64,000 nt of DNA from an uncultured Pseudovibrio sp. (GCA_947496145.1 CANMBS010000005.1:1-64000), one strand, 5' to 3'. Positions 18,750 through 27,832 are shown, counted from the stretch's first letter. Notes: a model not told the origin generated them from the letters alone. Made by a program: numbers and translations.

Positions 18750-19388
18750 ATGCAAGGCACAGACTCTAAATCTGTTTCTCACCAAATCACCAGCATTAAG
18801 CAATTGGAAGATCTCTACGGAGAAGCTGTTCCGCGCTCTCTGACAAAAGAAATCAACTACATCTCAGAGCACTACAAAGCGTTTATCGACGCTGCCCCCT
18901 TCTTCGCCCTCGCCACGGTTGCAGAGGAAGGCACTGACTGCTCTCCGCGCGGAGATCCGACAGGCTTTGTAAAGATCATCGACGAAAAAACTATCGAATT
19001 CCCGGATCGACGCGGCAACAACCGCATAGACAGCCTGCGCAACATCGTCAGAGACCCGCGCGTTTCCCTGCTCTTCATGATCCCCGGCGTTGGCGAAACC
19101 ATCCGCATCAATGGCACTGCCTCCATTTCGATCGATCCTGCACGTCTGGAAGACCATAGAATGCAAGGCAAACTGCCAAAATCCGTGATCACGGTGAAGG
19201 TGGACACCATCTACTTCCAGTGCCAGAAAGCTATCTACCGCTCTGGCCTCTGGACCGAAGAGGCAAAGGTTGATCGCAAAACCCTGCCAACCGCAGGCCA
19301 AATCTCTCAGGCGCTCTCGAAAGATGACTTTGACGGAGAGGCCTATGACAAAGCCTACCCGGCCCGTATGAAAGAAACCGCCTATTAA
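18750..19388 (+). CDS. Pyridoxamine-phosphate-oxidase-fold FMN protein
   Basis: The 212-residue protein belongs to the split-barrel flavin-binding superfamily, in the subgroup often annotated as pyridoxamine 5'-phosphate oxidase family (MSMEG_1061 type). Visible blocks are FFALATVAEEGTDCSPRGD, IEFPDRRGNNRIDSLRNI and DPRVSLLFMIPG, which form the FMN site. The C-terminal YFQCQKAIYRSGLW is also characteristic of this subgroup. It is unlikely to be the biosynthetic PdxH, which has a different C-terminal signature. The gene is single and converges with the small secreted-protein gene at 19481. Confidence 0.85.
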   Translation: MQGTDSKSVSHQITSIKQLEDLYGEAVPRSLTKEINYISEHYKAFIDAAPFFALATVAEEGTDCSPRGDPTGFVKIIDEKTIEFPDRRGNNRIDSLRNIVRDPRVSLLFMIPGVGETIRINGTASISIDPARLEDHRMQGKLPKSVITVKVDTIYFQCQKAIYRSGLWTEEAKVDRKTLPTAGQISQALSKDDFDGEAYDKAYPARMKETAY

Positions 19389-19480
19389 TCGGGTTTGAAA
19401 AGCACAAATCGACAGACCCGCCTTTCATCACACTGGCAGGTCCCCCGAGCATTCAGATTTAAAATCATAGCAGGCACAGC

Positions 19481-19843
19481 TCAGTACCCCAGATAACGAT
19501 ACTTCAAAATCCAGCCGCTATATGCATCAACAACAAGGCGCGTCTTGTATTGCCCCTGCCACTTGGCTTTCACGATGTAAACATCACCTTTACGCTTCAC
19601 TTTCTTGAAATTGCGATAGCCCCAGTTGCGTAAACGCCGCTTGATCTGCTTCTTGGTCAGCGCCCGATGATGACCATGCCCCCAGTGGCGCTCTTTGTAA
19701 TGCACGGGCGCAACCTGAATACCTGAACTTGAAATCTCAAATGAAATCGCACCTGCCTGCGCCGGAGCTGCCGCCCCAGAAACACCCAGAGCGACAACAA
19801 CAGCTGCTGCCAGACCGGTGATTTTTTTCTTCAATCCATTCAT
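19481..19843 (-). CDS. Small secreted PepSY-like protein
   Basis: This 120-residue basic protein has a signal peptide (about 1-30, ending AQA) and a His-rich stretch ERHWGHGHH. The C-terminal half (LTKKQIKRRLRNWGY to YSGWILKYRYLGY) resembles a PepSY-type fold as found in small periplasmic proteins. The frame extends upstream to 19882, but the ATG at 19843 follows AAGGAGAG at good spacing. The His cluster might bind metal, but this is a guess. No partner gene is adjacent. The function is unknown. Confidence 0.75.
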   Translation of the reverse strand: MNGLKKKITGLAAAVVVALGVSGAAAPAQAGAISFEISSSGIQVAPVHYKERHWGHGHHRALTKKQIKRRLRNWGYRNFKKVKRKGDVYIVKAKWQGQYKTRLVVDAYSGWILKYRYLGY

Positions 19844-20008
19844 CTGCTCTCTCCTTGCTGGAACGAGGCTTTGCCTCAACACAAGAAGACCCTAGCAATA
19901 TTTAGATGTACGGCATCAGAAGCATTCGTTCAGGTTCCATTAATCTGCAAATTTTGCTGGCTCAAACCCCATAAAAAGCAGCACAAACACCTATTTTGCA
20001 AAAAAGCC

Positions 20009-20037
20009 CTTGAAACTAATTCCCCTCATTCCCATCT
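20009..20037 (+). promoter_or_regulatory. Candidate RpoH (heat-shock) promoter
   Basis: CTTGAA at 20009-20014 is followed, after 16 bases, by CCCATCT at 20031-20037. This resembles the heat-shock sigma factor pattern (CTTGAA, then CCCCATnT). It would start a transcript near 20044 and give a leader of about 155 bases before the small heat-shock gene. Confidence 0.5.
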
Positions 20038-20156
20038 CAAAATCACAGGCGCCACACAGTGGGTCTGACACCGCTTAGAACCTTCGCCTCTTCTGGGAAG
20101 GCACTGTAAGCAAAAGGAAATTTCACCGTCCGCGCGCTTTGCGGCGAATGGTGAGC

Positions 20157-20193
20157 GTTGCTCAAATGGCCATCAGGCCACGTAAAAGAGGAC
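20157..20193 (+). promoter_or_regulatory. ROSE-type RNA thermometer hairpin
   Basis: The leader of the Hsp20 gene contains GTTGCTC (20157-20163) that can pair with GAGGAC (20188-20193), which holds the Shine-Dalgarno bases. The pairing is G-C, U-A, U-G, a bulged G, C-G, U-A, C-G. A U(U/C)GCU strand with a bulged G opposite the AGGA box is the signature of ROSE thermometers, which release the ribosome site on heating. An inner hairpin TGGCC-ATCA-GGCCA sits between the strands. Upstream GC-rich sequence (about 20129-20156) could form the accessory stems. Confidence 0.6.
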
Positions 20194-20200
20194 ACTTAAA

Positions 20201-20665
20201 ATGCGCCATTTCGATCTTACTCCCCTTTACCGTTCTACAGTTGGTTTCGACCGTCTTTTCTCCATGCTGGACGCAGGAACGGAGCAGCAGGGATCAGCCT
20301 ACCCTCCTTATAACATTGAGCGCACAGGAGAGAGCGCCTACCGCATCTCCATGGCCGTCGCCGGGTTTAAGGAAGATGAGCTGACAATCGAAGCCAAGGA
20401 ACATGTTCTGACTGTTTCCGGCGACAAAAAACCTGAAAGCGATGAGAATGAAGTTCTCTACCGCGGTATCGCATCCCGCGCTTTTGAACGCCGCTTCCAG
20501 ATTGCAGAATTTGTGAAGGTTATCGGCGCAAGCCTCGAACACGGCTTGCTTCACATTGACCTCATCAGAGAAATTCCTGAGGCCATGAAACCTCGCAAGA
20601 TCAACATCACATCTGGTGATAAAAAAGAACATAAACAGATTGAAGGTGAGACAGTCGCTCACTAA
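20201..20665 (+). CDS. Small heat-shock protein, Hsp20/alpha-crystallin family
   Basis: This ATP-independent holdase of 154 residues protects unfolding proteins from aggregation. The alpha-crystallin domain runs from about 36 to 130: PPYNIERTGESAYRISMAVAG, LTIEAKEHVLTVSG, and RGIASRAFERRFQIAE, with the variable arm of the IbpA-like class A group found in rhizobia. A C-terminal acidic/basic tail follows. The ATG is eight bases from an AGAGGA box that can be masked by the upstream ROSE-type hairpin. Together with a candidate RpoH promoter this predicts heat induction at two levels. A strong terminator follows 240 bases downstream. Confidence 0.93.
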   Translation: MRHFDLTPLYRSTVGFDRLFSMLDAGTEQQGSAYPPYNIERTGESAYRISMAVAGFKEDELTIEAKEHVLTVSGDKKPESDENEVLYRGIASRAFERRFQIAEFVKVIGASLEHGLLHIDLIREIPEAMKPRKINITSGDKKEHKQIEGETVAH

Positions 20666-20905
20666 CACAAAAACAAAGCACAGCCCTCGCGGGGAACCTT
20701 CCTCCCAATCTCCCACCTCGCGAGCGGCGCGCTCTCAAGCGCCGAAAGGTTAAAGCACCAGCTTTAATCTCAAGCGCCTCTCCCAAGGATTGGCTGGTTT
20801 CCTCCCAGCCAGCCAGTCCCCCCAAAGTTTCCCAAAGTTCCTCCTCCGCACACCAGCCCAGCGGAACGTCTGGTCATCTCTCCCCCATACGGACCAGACA
20901 CCAAC

Positions 20906-20937
20906 AACGCCCCGCTTGCCCCAGCGGGGCGTTCTTT
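20906..20937 (+). terminator. Terminator downstream of hsp20
   Basis: A perfect 11-bp stem (AACGCCCCGCT at 20906-20916 with AGCGGGGCGTT at 20923-20933) is followed by CTTTTAT. The 240 bases between the hsp20 stop and this hairpin contain no convincing gene. Confidence 0.85.
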
Positions 20938-21146
20938 TATGTCAGTATCAGCACATCACGATTATCTCACATAAAATCGCACCCACAAACTCCAGAACAC
21001 ACAACATGGTTCCCGCATCAGGAGCGCGAAGCCGGCAGAGTGAGCCATGGCAGTTGAGAGTAGTAATACTCAGCTGCTGCCATGCCGCGCAAGCGAAGCG
21101 CGATGCGGTATCCAAAGCCTTACATGCAAACTCTGCTCACATAGCA

Positions 21147-21176
21147 AAAGCCGCCCCCAAAAGAAGGAAGCGGCTT
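21147..21176 (-). terminator. Terminator of the threonine aldolase gene
   Basis: On the minus strand AAGCCGC pairs with GCGGCTT, followed by TTGC. It lies about 50 bases past the aldolase stop codon. The T-run is short. Confidence 0.6.
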
Positions 21177-21228
21177 ACTTGTAGAGGCATAATCTGCCCC
21201 TTAGCCCCCTACCAAAACTTAAACCAGC

Positions 21229-22266
21229 CTACCCGCGCAGATGCGTCAGGAACTCATCCACATGCTCAGGCGTGTTGGCAAAGCTTGTCACCAGACGAAT
21301 GAACACCTCATTTTCTGCTGTGAAATCTGCCGGAATATCGTAAAACTTAGCACCAGCCGCCTTCAGACGTGCCGCCTGCTCTTTTGTGACCACCGGAAAC
21401 AGCTCATTTGCCTGCGGTGGAAACGGCATACGCACGCCGTCAACACCACGCATGCCCGCAGCCAGACGCTGGCACATGGCATTGGCATGACGGGCAGTTT
21501 CCAGCCAGCCATCATCTTTCAGATAGCCTTCAAACTGCGCGGAGATAAAGCGTGCCTTGGAAAACACCTGAGCCGCCCGCTTGCGCAGATACTCAAAACC
21601 ATCAGCGTCTTCAGGGTTGAAGAACACAACAGCTTCTGCGCACCAGCAGCCATTTTTTGTACCGCCAAAGGAAAGCACATCAACGCCAGCTTTCCATGTC
21701 ATCTGTGCTGGCGAAACATCAAGAGCAACCAGCGCATTAGCAAAACGTGCACCATCCATATGCAAAGGCACATTTCGTGAATGAGCGACATCTGCCAGCG
21801 CTTTAATTTCATCTGGCTGATAGAGGGTACCAAATTCAGTTACCTGCGAGATGGAAACCGCAATTGGGCGTCCAGACATCACGTTGTTATCTGGCACTTT
21901 ATTCATAGCAGTGCGCAACGCATCCGGTGTCAGCTTGCCGTTCTCACCGCCAATACCGATTAACTTATTGCCATGGGTGAAGAACTCCGGTGCATGACAT
22001 TCATCCACGTTGATATGAGCATGTTCATGACAGAAAATCGCACCGCCCGGCCTGGCATAGCTCGCCAGCGCCAGAGAGTTAGCCGCAGTACCTGTTGACA
22101 CCAGAAACACGGCAACTTCTTTTTCAAACAGATCGTTGAACGTCTGCTCAATAGAGCGGCTCAACGGATCAACCCCATAAGCGGTGGCAAAACCGCCTGT
22201 ATGGTCCGAAAGCGCAGCCATTACCGCACTTGTCGCACCTGCCCAGTTGTCACTCGCAAAATACAT
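21229..22266 (-). CDS. ltaE: Low-specificity L-threonine aldolase
   Basis: This pyridoxal-phosphate enzyme of 345 residues cleaves L-threonine or allo-threonine to glycine and acetaldehyde. It has the family blocks FASDNWAGA at the N-terminus, VSTGTAANSLAL, HEHAHINVDE, PLHMDGARFANAL, and the cofactor-binding lysine in LSFGGTKNGCW. The longer frame starts at 22305, but the ATG at 22266 follows CAGGATTAC and begins at the family start MYFASDNW. The gene is single. The LtaE group label is used broadly, and stereospecificity cannot be read from sequence. Confidence 0.9.
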   Translation of the reverse strand: MYFASDNWAGATSAVMAALSDHTGGFATAYGVDPLSRSIEQTFNDLFEKEVAVFLVSTGTAANSLALASYARPGGAIFCHEHAHINVDECHAPEFFTHGNKLIGIGGENGKLTPDALRTAMNKVPDNNVMSGRPIAVSISQVTEFGTLYQPDEIKALADVAHSRNVPLHMDGARFANALVALDVSPAQMTWKAGVDVLSFGGTKNGCWCAEAVVFFNPEDADGFEYLRKRAAQVFSKARFISAQFEGYLKDDGWLETARHANAMCQRLAAGMRGVDGVRMPFPPQANELFPVVTKEQAARLKAAGAKFYDIPADFTAENEVFIRLVTSFANTPEHVDEFLTHLRG

Positions 22267-22457
22267 GTAATCCTGAATATCAACTCGCCAGCGATACTCA
22301 AGCACTTTGTTGCAAGTTACGTGGAGCGCATCACGGCTTTATAAGTTCGACTGCCAACCTGACTGACAAGGCATCTCAGTCAATTTGCATTTCCCGACAA
22401 CAGTCACGAGTTAAAATATCGCAGTAAATATACAGAATAAAAAATCGCAAACATGAA

Positions 22458-22528
22458 ATACAACTTTTGATATGAGAATTATTATATTTAAAATATTCGA
22501 TAAATAGATAATAAATCAAAAGTTGTAT
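22458..22528. repeat. 14-bp perfect inverted repeat upstream of a chemoreceptor gene
   Basis: ATACAACTTTTGAT (22458-22471) is repeated in inverse orientation at 22515-22528, 43 bases apart, in a very AT-rich 320-base intergenic region (22306-22625). It lies about 100 bases before the chemoreceptor start. It could be a paired operator or the stem of an RNA hairpin. No gene is present in the region. Confidence 0.75.
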
Positions 22529-22625
22529 AAGCAAAATAGAAGTACATTAATCTTCACTTAATTAGAAAATAATCATTATATAAAATGTAAAAATTGAAAC
22601 ATAGATAATAAGGATACTTACCTAA

Positions 22626-24608
22626 ATGTCTATTAGATCACGATTGATACTCATGATTTCTGTTATCGTGAGTTCAGTACTTGTGCTCCTGACAGTTATC
22701 ACTGGCTTTATGATTGATGGCCTCATCTCAACCGCACAGGACCGGGAACTCAGAGCTTACATCGAACAGATTGAATCCAGCATCAAAAGCAAAAGCAGCG
22801 ATGCCGCATCCCGTGCAGAGCTGGTTGCAAGTATTCCGGCAGTACAGCAAGCCATAGCAGAACGAGACAGAGATACTCTCAGCTCGTTGTTTAACTCAGG
22901 TTTCAAACACCTCAAGGAGCAAACCGGGGTCCACCAGTTCCAGTTCCACCTCCCCCCTGCCACAAGCTTCCTGCGGGTACATAAACCGGGAAAGTTTGAC
23001 GATGACCTCTCTGGTTTCAGAAAAACTGTTGTTGCAACAAATACATCCCATAAAGCAAACATGGGGCTTGAGCGTGGTCGTGCTGGCATTGGCATTCGTG
23101 GAGTGGTGCCAGTTTCATATCAGGGCAATCACGTTGGCTCAGTCGAATTCGGTCTTGCTTTTAACAAATCCTTTTTTATGGAGTTGGCCGAACACAGTGG
23201 GGTTCAATCAGAATTCTACCTTCTGCCAAAGCAAGAGCGTATAGAGTTTAATGCGGAAAAAACTGAGTTAAAGCTAATTGCCTCAACAGTCAGTGACAAA
23301 CCGCTGCTTCCCGATAGTATTATCTTAAATAATATCGGAAAAACGCAGGTACTCGATGGTATCGAGGTAAGCGGGTCACCATACGCCTCCGCAATACACC
23401 CGATCAATGACTACTCAGGAAACCCGGTAGGTATATTGCACGTCATGGTGCCTTCCACTTACTTTGCACAAACGTGGAACAGTTACCTCTTCGACGCCGT
23501 AATTGCCCTTGTAGTTTTGGTGGGACTGGGCGCTTGTATTGGCTGGTGGCAAGCTCGCTCCTTCGCCGCACCGCTCATAGGTATGCGACAGGCGATGCAG
23601 AGCATTTCTGAAGGCAATCTCACAATTCAGATCCCAAGCCTCAACCGCAAAGACGAAATCGGCTCAATGGCACATACACTTGAGATATTTCGTGAAAATG
23701 CAGATAAGACGGATAAGCTCACAAAGCTTGCCGACGCCTCACGAGCAAAGGAGGATCAGCGCAACAAAACACTTCGCCAACTTGTTGATGGTTTTAACGC
23801 CAGCATTCAGGACGTTCTCAATCAGGTGCTCACACACGCTCATAAAATGGAACAGGATGCGCAAGCCCTTTCCAGCATGGCAGAAGACACAACATATAAA
23901 GCAGAAAGCGCAGCTGATGCATCAAGTCAAACTTCCAGCAGCGCACAGACAGTATCCTCCGCAACAGAAGAGCTGGTCGCCGCAATCAGCGAAATTGATG
24001 TGCAGGTGGAGCGAACTCAATCTGTCGTTCTGGATGCCTCTGATGCCGCCACCTCAAGCAACACCAAACTGGCAACACTGGAGCAGGCATCCTCTAAAAT
24101 CGGCGAGGTCGTAAGCCTCATTCAGGACATTGCAGCCCAAACAAACCTGTTGGCACTCAACGCAACCATTGAAGCTGCTCGTGCTGGCGAAATGGGCAAG
24201 GGCTTTGCGGTTGTCGCGTCGGAAGTAAAAGAGTTAGCGACGCAAACGTCACGCGCAACGGAAGACATTTCCCTGCAAATCTCCGACATTCAGGAGGCTA
24301 GTCAGGTAGCAGTGGACTCTATCGGGTCAATCACAGAAAAAATGCACCACGTTTCAGAGTATACAACATCGATTGCTGGGGCTATGCGGCAACAAGGCTC
24401 TGCAACAGGTGAGATCAGCCAGTCTGTGCAGGCAATGGCGGAAGGCACTCAAACTGTCGCCGACAATGTTTCAGATGTGACCAACACAGCAACCAAAACC
24501 TCCTCTCATGCAGAAGACGTTCTGTCCTCATCCCGGGATGTTGCTCAACGCGCCGATGAGCTTCGCGACCTCGTTGGAAAGTTCTTAGAAGGTGTTCAGG
24601 CAGCTTAA
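22626..24608 (+). CDS. Methyl-accepting chemotaxis protein, Cache-type sensor
   Basis: This transmembrane chemoreceptor has 660 residues. The first membrane helix lies at about 8-32. A large periplasmic sensor (about 33-290) contains [19 protein letters not shown] and [17 protein letters not shown], which is typical of Cache-like ligand domains. The second helix (about 293-315) leads to a HAMP domain and a long signalling coiled coil. The hairpin tip motif is [26 protein letters not shown]. The C-terminus (FLEGVQAA) lacks a CheR-docking pentapeptide. AAGGAT lies 13 bases before the ATG. The ligand is unknown; no che genes are nearby. Confidence 0.9.
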   Translation: MSIRSRLILMISVIVSSVLVLLTVITGFMIDGLISTAQDRELRAYIEQIESSIKSKSSDAASRAELVASIPAVQQAIAERDRDTLSSLFNSGFKHLKEQTGVHQFQFHLPPATSFLRVHKPGKFDDDLSGFRKTVVATNTSHKANMGLERGRAGIGIRGVVPVSYQGNHVGSVEFGLAFNKSFFMELAEHSGVQSEFYLLPKQERIEFNAEKTELKLIASTVSDKPLLPDSIILNNIGKTQVLDGIEVSGSPYASAIHPINDYSGNPVGILHVMVPSTYFAQTWNSYLFDAVIALVVLVGLGACIGWWQARSFAAPLIGMRQAMQSISEGNLTIQIPSLNRKDEIGSMAHTLEIFRENADKTDKLTKLADASRAKEDQRNKTLRQLVDGFNASIQDVLNQVLTHAHKMEQDAQALSSMAEDTTYKAESAADASSQTSSSAQTVSSATEELVAAISEIDVQVERTQSVVLDASDAATSSNTKLATLEQASSKIGEVVSLIQDIAAQTNLLALNATIEAARAGEMGKGFAVVASEVKELATQTSRATEDISLQISDIQEASQVAVDSIGSITEKMHHVSEYTTSIAGAMRQQGSATGEISQSVQAMAEGTQTVADNVSDVTNTATKTSSHAEDVLSSSRDVAQRADELRDLVGKFLEGVQAA

Positions 24609-24615
24609 AACAAAA

Positions 24616-24648
24616 CAACCAGCGGCCCCTTCCAAGGACCGCTGGTTG
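24616..24648. terminator. Bidirectional terminator between chemoreceptor and buf operon
   Basis: CAACCAGCGG (24616-24625) pairs with CCGCTGGTTG (24639-24648), with an inner CCTT/AAGG extension. The minus-strand side has the better tail (TTTTGTTTT), so it serves the leftward buf operon at least as well as the rightward chemoreceptor gene. Confidence 0.8.
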
Positions 24649-24697
24649 CTTATCAGGCATTTTTTAGAAATCTGAAAGTCAGACCTCCAGAGTTGCT

Positions 24698-25258
24698 CTA
24701 AGCGTCCCGCTTCTCAAGTCCGATCAGCCGATCCAGCGACAAAGCCCCCGGACCACGCAGCACCATTACAGTTGCCAGGAAGATCCAAAGCGCACGCTGA
24801 TCGAAAATCAGCGCAGATGGATGCCTGTCAAACCATTGCCCGATTGTTGGCAGGTCAACGCCATGTCCAACCACATCCACAATGGACATCACAACAACAA
24901 AGCCGATGAAACCAAGGCTTGCAGCACGGGTGAACAGTCCAATCACAATCAGCACCGGAATGATCACCTCGCCCCATGTTCCAAGCAACACGATCAGACC
25001 ATAGGGAAAAAATGCAATCTGAGAGACATCATAGCCAGCTGCCTCAGTAATCTGTGGCAGAATCTGCGCATAAGCTCCTGTAGAAGGTGTCAGAAACCCC
25101 AAAACACCATCACCAAACTTAGTCAGTGCGGAATTCCAAAAATACATAAACAGGACACCGGCAAATAAGAACCTTGCAAGCAGGCCAAGAAACCAGCCAT
25201 CGGTTATCCGTTCCAACCAGTCAAATACGCTTTGATACCAACGCACCAACTGCCCCAT
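24698..25258 (-). CDS. DoxX family membrane protein of the buf operon
   Basis: This integral membrane protein of 186 residues belongs to the DoxX family, with about four membrane helices: LLARFLFAGVLFMYFW, FFPYGLIVLLGTWGEVIIPVLIVIG, LGFIGFVVVMSIVDVV, and ALWIFLATVMVL. A long loop with KFGDGVLGFL separates the first two. The frame opens at 25279, but the ATG at 25258 has AGGAGG at ideal spacing. It is the last gene of the bufA-bufB-bufC-doxX run, 51 bases after bufC. DoxX genes are frequent members of bufferin operons; a quinone-linked redox role is suspected for the family but not established for this context. Confidence 0.88.
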   Translation of the reverse strand: MGQLVRWYQSVFDWLERITDGWFLGLLARFLFAGVLFMYFWNSALTKFGDGVLGFLTPSTGAYAQILPQITEAAGYDVSQIAFFPYGLIVLLGTWGEVIIPVLIVIGLFTRAASLGFIGFVVVMSIVDVVGHGVDLPTIGQWFDRHPSALIFDQRALWIFLATVMVLRGPGALSLDRLIGLEKRDA

Positions 25259-25309
25259 AGGGTCCCTCCTCTGGTCCATTCCGTCACTTAACGGGCTTCG
25301 CTCTGCACG

Positions 25310-26167
25310 TTATGCAGAGGTCAGGCCCTTTACCTTTACTTCTGCAAACACCCGAGCGCTTAACAAAGTGCCCAGAGCCTGCGATAAGTCAAAGCCATCA
25401 TATACGGAGGAGGTCACCTCAGCAGCCTCCCCCAACGTTTTACCGAAAAACAACAAGTCAGCAAAAGCTGCTACGTCCTGCGGCAACCCGGTCAGTGTCA
25501 CGTCCATATCCGGACGGCAAATCAAAATCGCTTGATCACTCTCGGGAGTAACGCCATCAACAGTTTCTGACCTGCTTTGTCTCCAGATTTCAGAGAGCGG
25601 GAAACGGGAATAAATGATCGCGTGCGCGGGGATAACTGTGAACACGACATCTCCCAGTTGCTCAGGAGAGATGTCCACCAGAGCATCAGGAGCAAGAGGC
25701 GTCGCGTTACCACCATGGTATACACGCAGCCACGCCCATTCCATCTGCGCAACATCCTTCAGATACGGATAATCCGCAAGCGGAGGAAAACCGCCGATAA
25801 ACTCCGCAAAGGCACCACCATACTCACTCAGCACCGGTTGCTCCGGCGGATGCTTGCGCACGAACTCAGCCGCAAGCGCCCGAAAGTACTCCTCGCCCAC
25901 CAGCGAATGCACCCCCGGAAAGTTGGCGGCCATCCCATCGATCAGGCTCACCATCACATTATTGCGATAAACGCCATAGCGCTTTTCAGATGAGTTTCCA
26001 TCGCGCCCAACCACACCATCTGGCACAGGTTGAGCAGGATTCATCAATCCACCAGCAAAACTTTCAAAACCACGCAGATTTTCCCGCAAACCTTGCAAAT
26101 CAACGCAAAAATCACCCAAACCGTTCAAATTGGATTTTTTTGTTTTTATATCAGACACTTGAGACAT
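25310..26167 (-). CDS. bufC: DUF2063 partner protein (BufC-like)
   Basis: The 285-residue protein carries an N-terminal DUF2063 domain (about 30-125: [34 protein letters not shown]) and a C-terminal region with [24 protein letters not shown]2063 (MbnC-like) proteins form a heterodimer with DUF692 oxidases and bring the precursor peptide to the active site. The ATG at 26167 has AGGAGG four bases upstream and overlaps the end of bufB by 17 bases, which indicates translational coupling and fits a stable complex. The longer open frame to 26287 is an artefact of overlap. Assignment rests on domain pattern plus the operon. Confidence 0.88.
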   Translation of the reverse strand: MSQVSDIKTKKSNLNGLGDFCVDLQGLRENLRGFESFAGGLMNPAQPVPDGVVGRDGNSSEKRYGVYRNNVMVSLIDGMAANFPGVHSLVGEEYFRALAAEFVRKHPPEQPVLSEYGGAFAEFIGGFPPLADYPYLKDVAQMEWAWLRVYHGGNATPLAPDALVDISPEQLGDVVFTVIPAHAIIYSRFPLSEIWRQSRSETVDGVTPESDQAILICRPDMDVTLTGLPQDVAAFADLLFFGKTLGEAAEVTSSVYDGFDLSQALGTLLSARVFAEVKVKGLTSA

Positions 26168-27053
26168 GATCCTCCTGGTCAGCGGAGGTATCTTCACGCA
26201 CCTGCCCGCGAGCCTGAATGACCACGTCAGCCTGCTCAGCTTCATACGCAAGAATTTCCCAGCTCGGAATATTCGCATCCCACTCAATCAGAGTCGGCTG
26301 CGGCCCGGTCCTGCGGATTGTTCTTGCATAAAGGGCCCAAACCGGATCAGCCACTTGCCGGTCATGCGCGTCAATAAGAAGAGGATAACCCTGCTCATCC
26401 GTATCTGGTGCATGTCCGCCAAGATGAATCTCCTGAACATACTCAACCGGGAATCGGTCCACATACGCATCGGGAGAGCTACCCGAGTTGGTCGCAGAAA
26501 CAAAAACGTTGTTTACATCCAGCAGCAAACCACAGCCCGTACGCTTGACGACCTCGCGCAAAAACTCTGTTTCCTCGTAGGTGCTTTCCTTAAACAGAAC
26601 GTAAGCGCTTGGATTTTCAAGCAACATTTGCCGTCCCAGAAACGTCTGCACCTCGTCAATATGCTCGCAGACCTGCTTCAGAGTAGCATCCGTATAAGGC
26701 AATGGCAGCAGGTCGTTAAAATACTGAGTGTCATGGGTAGACCACGCCAGATGCTCGCTAAACAGCCCCGGATCGTACCGGTCAACAACATCCTTCACGC
26801 GGGCCAGATGTTCTTTATTCAACGGATCAGCGCCGCCGATGGACAGCCCGACACCGTGAACAGAAAGGGGATAATCCCGCCGGATCGCTTCAAGATAACC
26901 ATGCGGAGGCCCACCAGCACCCATATAGTTCTCTGCGTGGACCTCAAAGAAACCCATATCAGGTTTTTCTTTCAAGATGGTGTGATAGTGATCAGCCTTA
27001 AGGCCCACTCCACCACGTGCCGGCAATTTTGCAAGGACCCTTTGCGCGCTCAT
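26151..27053 (-). CDS. bufB: DUF692 multinuclear iron oxidase (BufB/MbnB-like)
   Basis: This 300-residue TIM-barrel enzyme is of the MNIO (DUF692) family. Relatives use two or three iron ions and oxygen to turn cysteines of a precursor peptide into oxazolone/thioamide or thiooxazole groups. Likely metal ligands are all present: His66 ([10 protein letters not shown]), Glu100-His101 (FSEHLAW), Glu146-Asn147 (LLENPS), Asp179 and Asn181 (LLDVNN), His210 and His214 (EIHLGGHA), Asp229-His230 (IDAHD) and Glu257 (IEWD). The start has AGGGG just upstream. It lies between the four-cysteine precursor gene and the DUF2063 partner gene, the canonical bufferin order. No signal peptide is present, so modification is cytoplasmic, before export. 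Confidence 0.92.
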   Translation of the reverse strand: MSAQRVLAKLPARGGVGLKADHYHTILKEKPDMGFFEVHAENYMGAGGPPHGYLEAIRRDYPLSVHGVGLSIGGADPLNKEHLARVKDVVDRYDPGLFSEHLAWSTHDTQYFNDLLPLPYTDATLKQVCEHIDEVQTFLGRQMLLENPSAYVLFKESTYEETEFLREVVKRTGCGLLLDVNNVFVSATNSGSSPDAYVDRFPVEYVQEIHLGGHAPDTDEQGYPLLIDAHDRQVADPVWALYARTIRRTGPQPTLIEWDANIPSWEILAYEAEQADVVIQARGQVREDTSADQEDHVSSV

Positions 27054-27089
27054 ATCAGCCCCTTATTTTTCTCAGTCCCACGAGAGGCC

Positions 27090-27138
27090 GGAGGGAATAA
27101 CTCCCCCCGACACACTTTAAAGCATTGTAATCACAATG
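27090..27138 (-). promoter_or_regulatory. Intercistronic hairpins between bufA and bufB
   Basis: Two structures sit in the 87-base spacer on the minus strand. CATTGT-GATT-ACAATG (27123-27138) begins two bases after the bufA stop. A G-rich stem GGGGGGA with TTCCCTCC (27090-27108, two G-U pairs, loop GTTA) follows. Neither has a long T-run, so partial attenuation or mRNA 3'-end protection is more likely than full termination. Confidence 0.5.
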
Positions 27139-27140
27139 AA

Positions 27141-27434
27141 TTATTTTGGAAGGTCACGAGTAAGTTCAGTCAGGGAACCCTTACGACCACCAGGGAGTTC
27201 CATAGTTTCACAAGAGCCTTTTGGCACCAGTGTCCACGCATTACCCTGATAATCAACGGTAGATGTTCCCGCACAGCTGGTACCAGCTCCAGCCTTACAA
27301 TCATTTTCGCCTGCCAGAGAAATACCGTAGCATTTTTCCTTGGAAGCTGCTTCAGCAACAGTAATATTCGCCCCAGCAACAGCAGCGGTTACAGCAGTTG
27401 CAAGCACAGCAGCAGACAAAGTTTTCTTAGACAT
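27141..27434 (-). CDS. bufA: Bufferin-type precursor peptide (DUF2282, BufA1-like)
   Basis: This small exported protein of 97 residues has a Sec signal peptide (about 1-30, ending AEAA) and a mature part of about 67 residues. Four cysteines fall at 35, 46, 54 and 75, in the contexts [26 protein letters not shown] and KGSCETM. This is the DUF2282 pattern. In characterised bufferins the two central cysteines become thiooxazoles that bind copper, and the outer two form a disulfide. The ATG at 27434 follows AGGAG at eight bases; an upstream ATG at 27449 is less likely. It is the first gene of the operon, which fits high expression. The chemistry of the product is inferred from the family. Confidence 0.9.
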   Translation of the reverse strand: MSKKTLSAAVLATAVTAAVAGANITVAEAASKEKCYGISLAGENDCKAGAGTSCAGTSTVDYQGNAWTLVPKGSCETMELPGGRKGSLTELTRDLPK

Positions 27435-27832
27435 TTCCAATCTCCTCATTTTAAAATTGGCGAGTGTTCAACAGGTTTGGGTCGCCCCTGAAGCAGGTTT
27501 TGCCAAAAACTGCGTTCAATGGGAAATCAAAGACCTGTTATTTTGTCGCGAGTAAACCATTAAAATGAGATCATCCCCCTCACAGCTTCGTGATCAATTG
27601 AAATAATATTGCATCTGACTTGAAATTTAAGTGCCAATGCGACAATAGGCCGAGGCAAATTAGAAGATTAGAAATAAACTCTTCGCCAAACGCTCTTGCC
27701 CTGCCCACTGAAATCTGGCATGTTCCCACACAGAAAAAGGACAGTATTCCTGTCCTTATGTTAAAACATGCGTTGATGATATAATGGAAGCTACATTCCT
27801 GATGACCCACGCAAGAGGTCTATACAACGCAA
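27435..27832. other. Divergent promoter region between buf operon and gltB leader
   Basis: About 400 bases contain no supported gene. A 76-codon minus-strand frame (27580-27810) has no ribosome-binding site or recognisable motif. The buf promoter must lie here; I could not find a clear ECF-type or copper-box element by eye. Confidence 0.5.

Noticed and set aside
26166-27491. 441-codon open frame opposite bufA-bufB
   Set aside because: It spans two real genes and their spacer on the other strand and has no recognisable domain.
27435-27590. ECF-sigma or copper-responsive promoter for the buf operon
   Set aside because: No GTAACC-type -35 or clear dyad operator could be found by eye, so no site is claimed.
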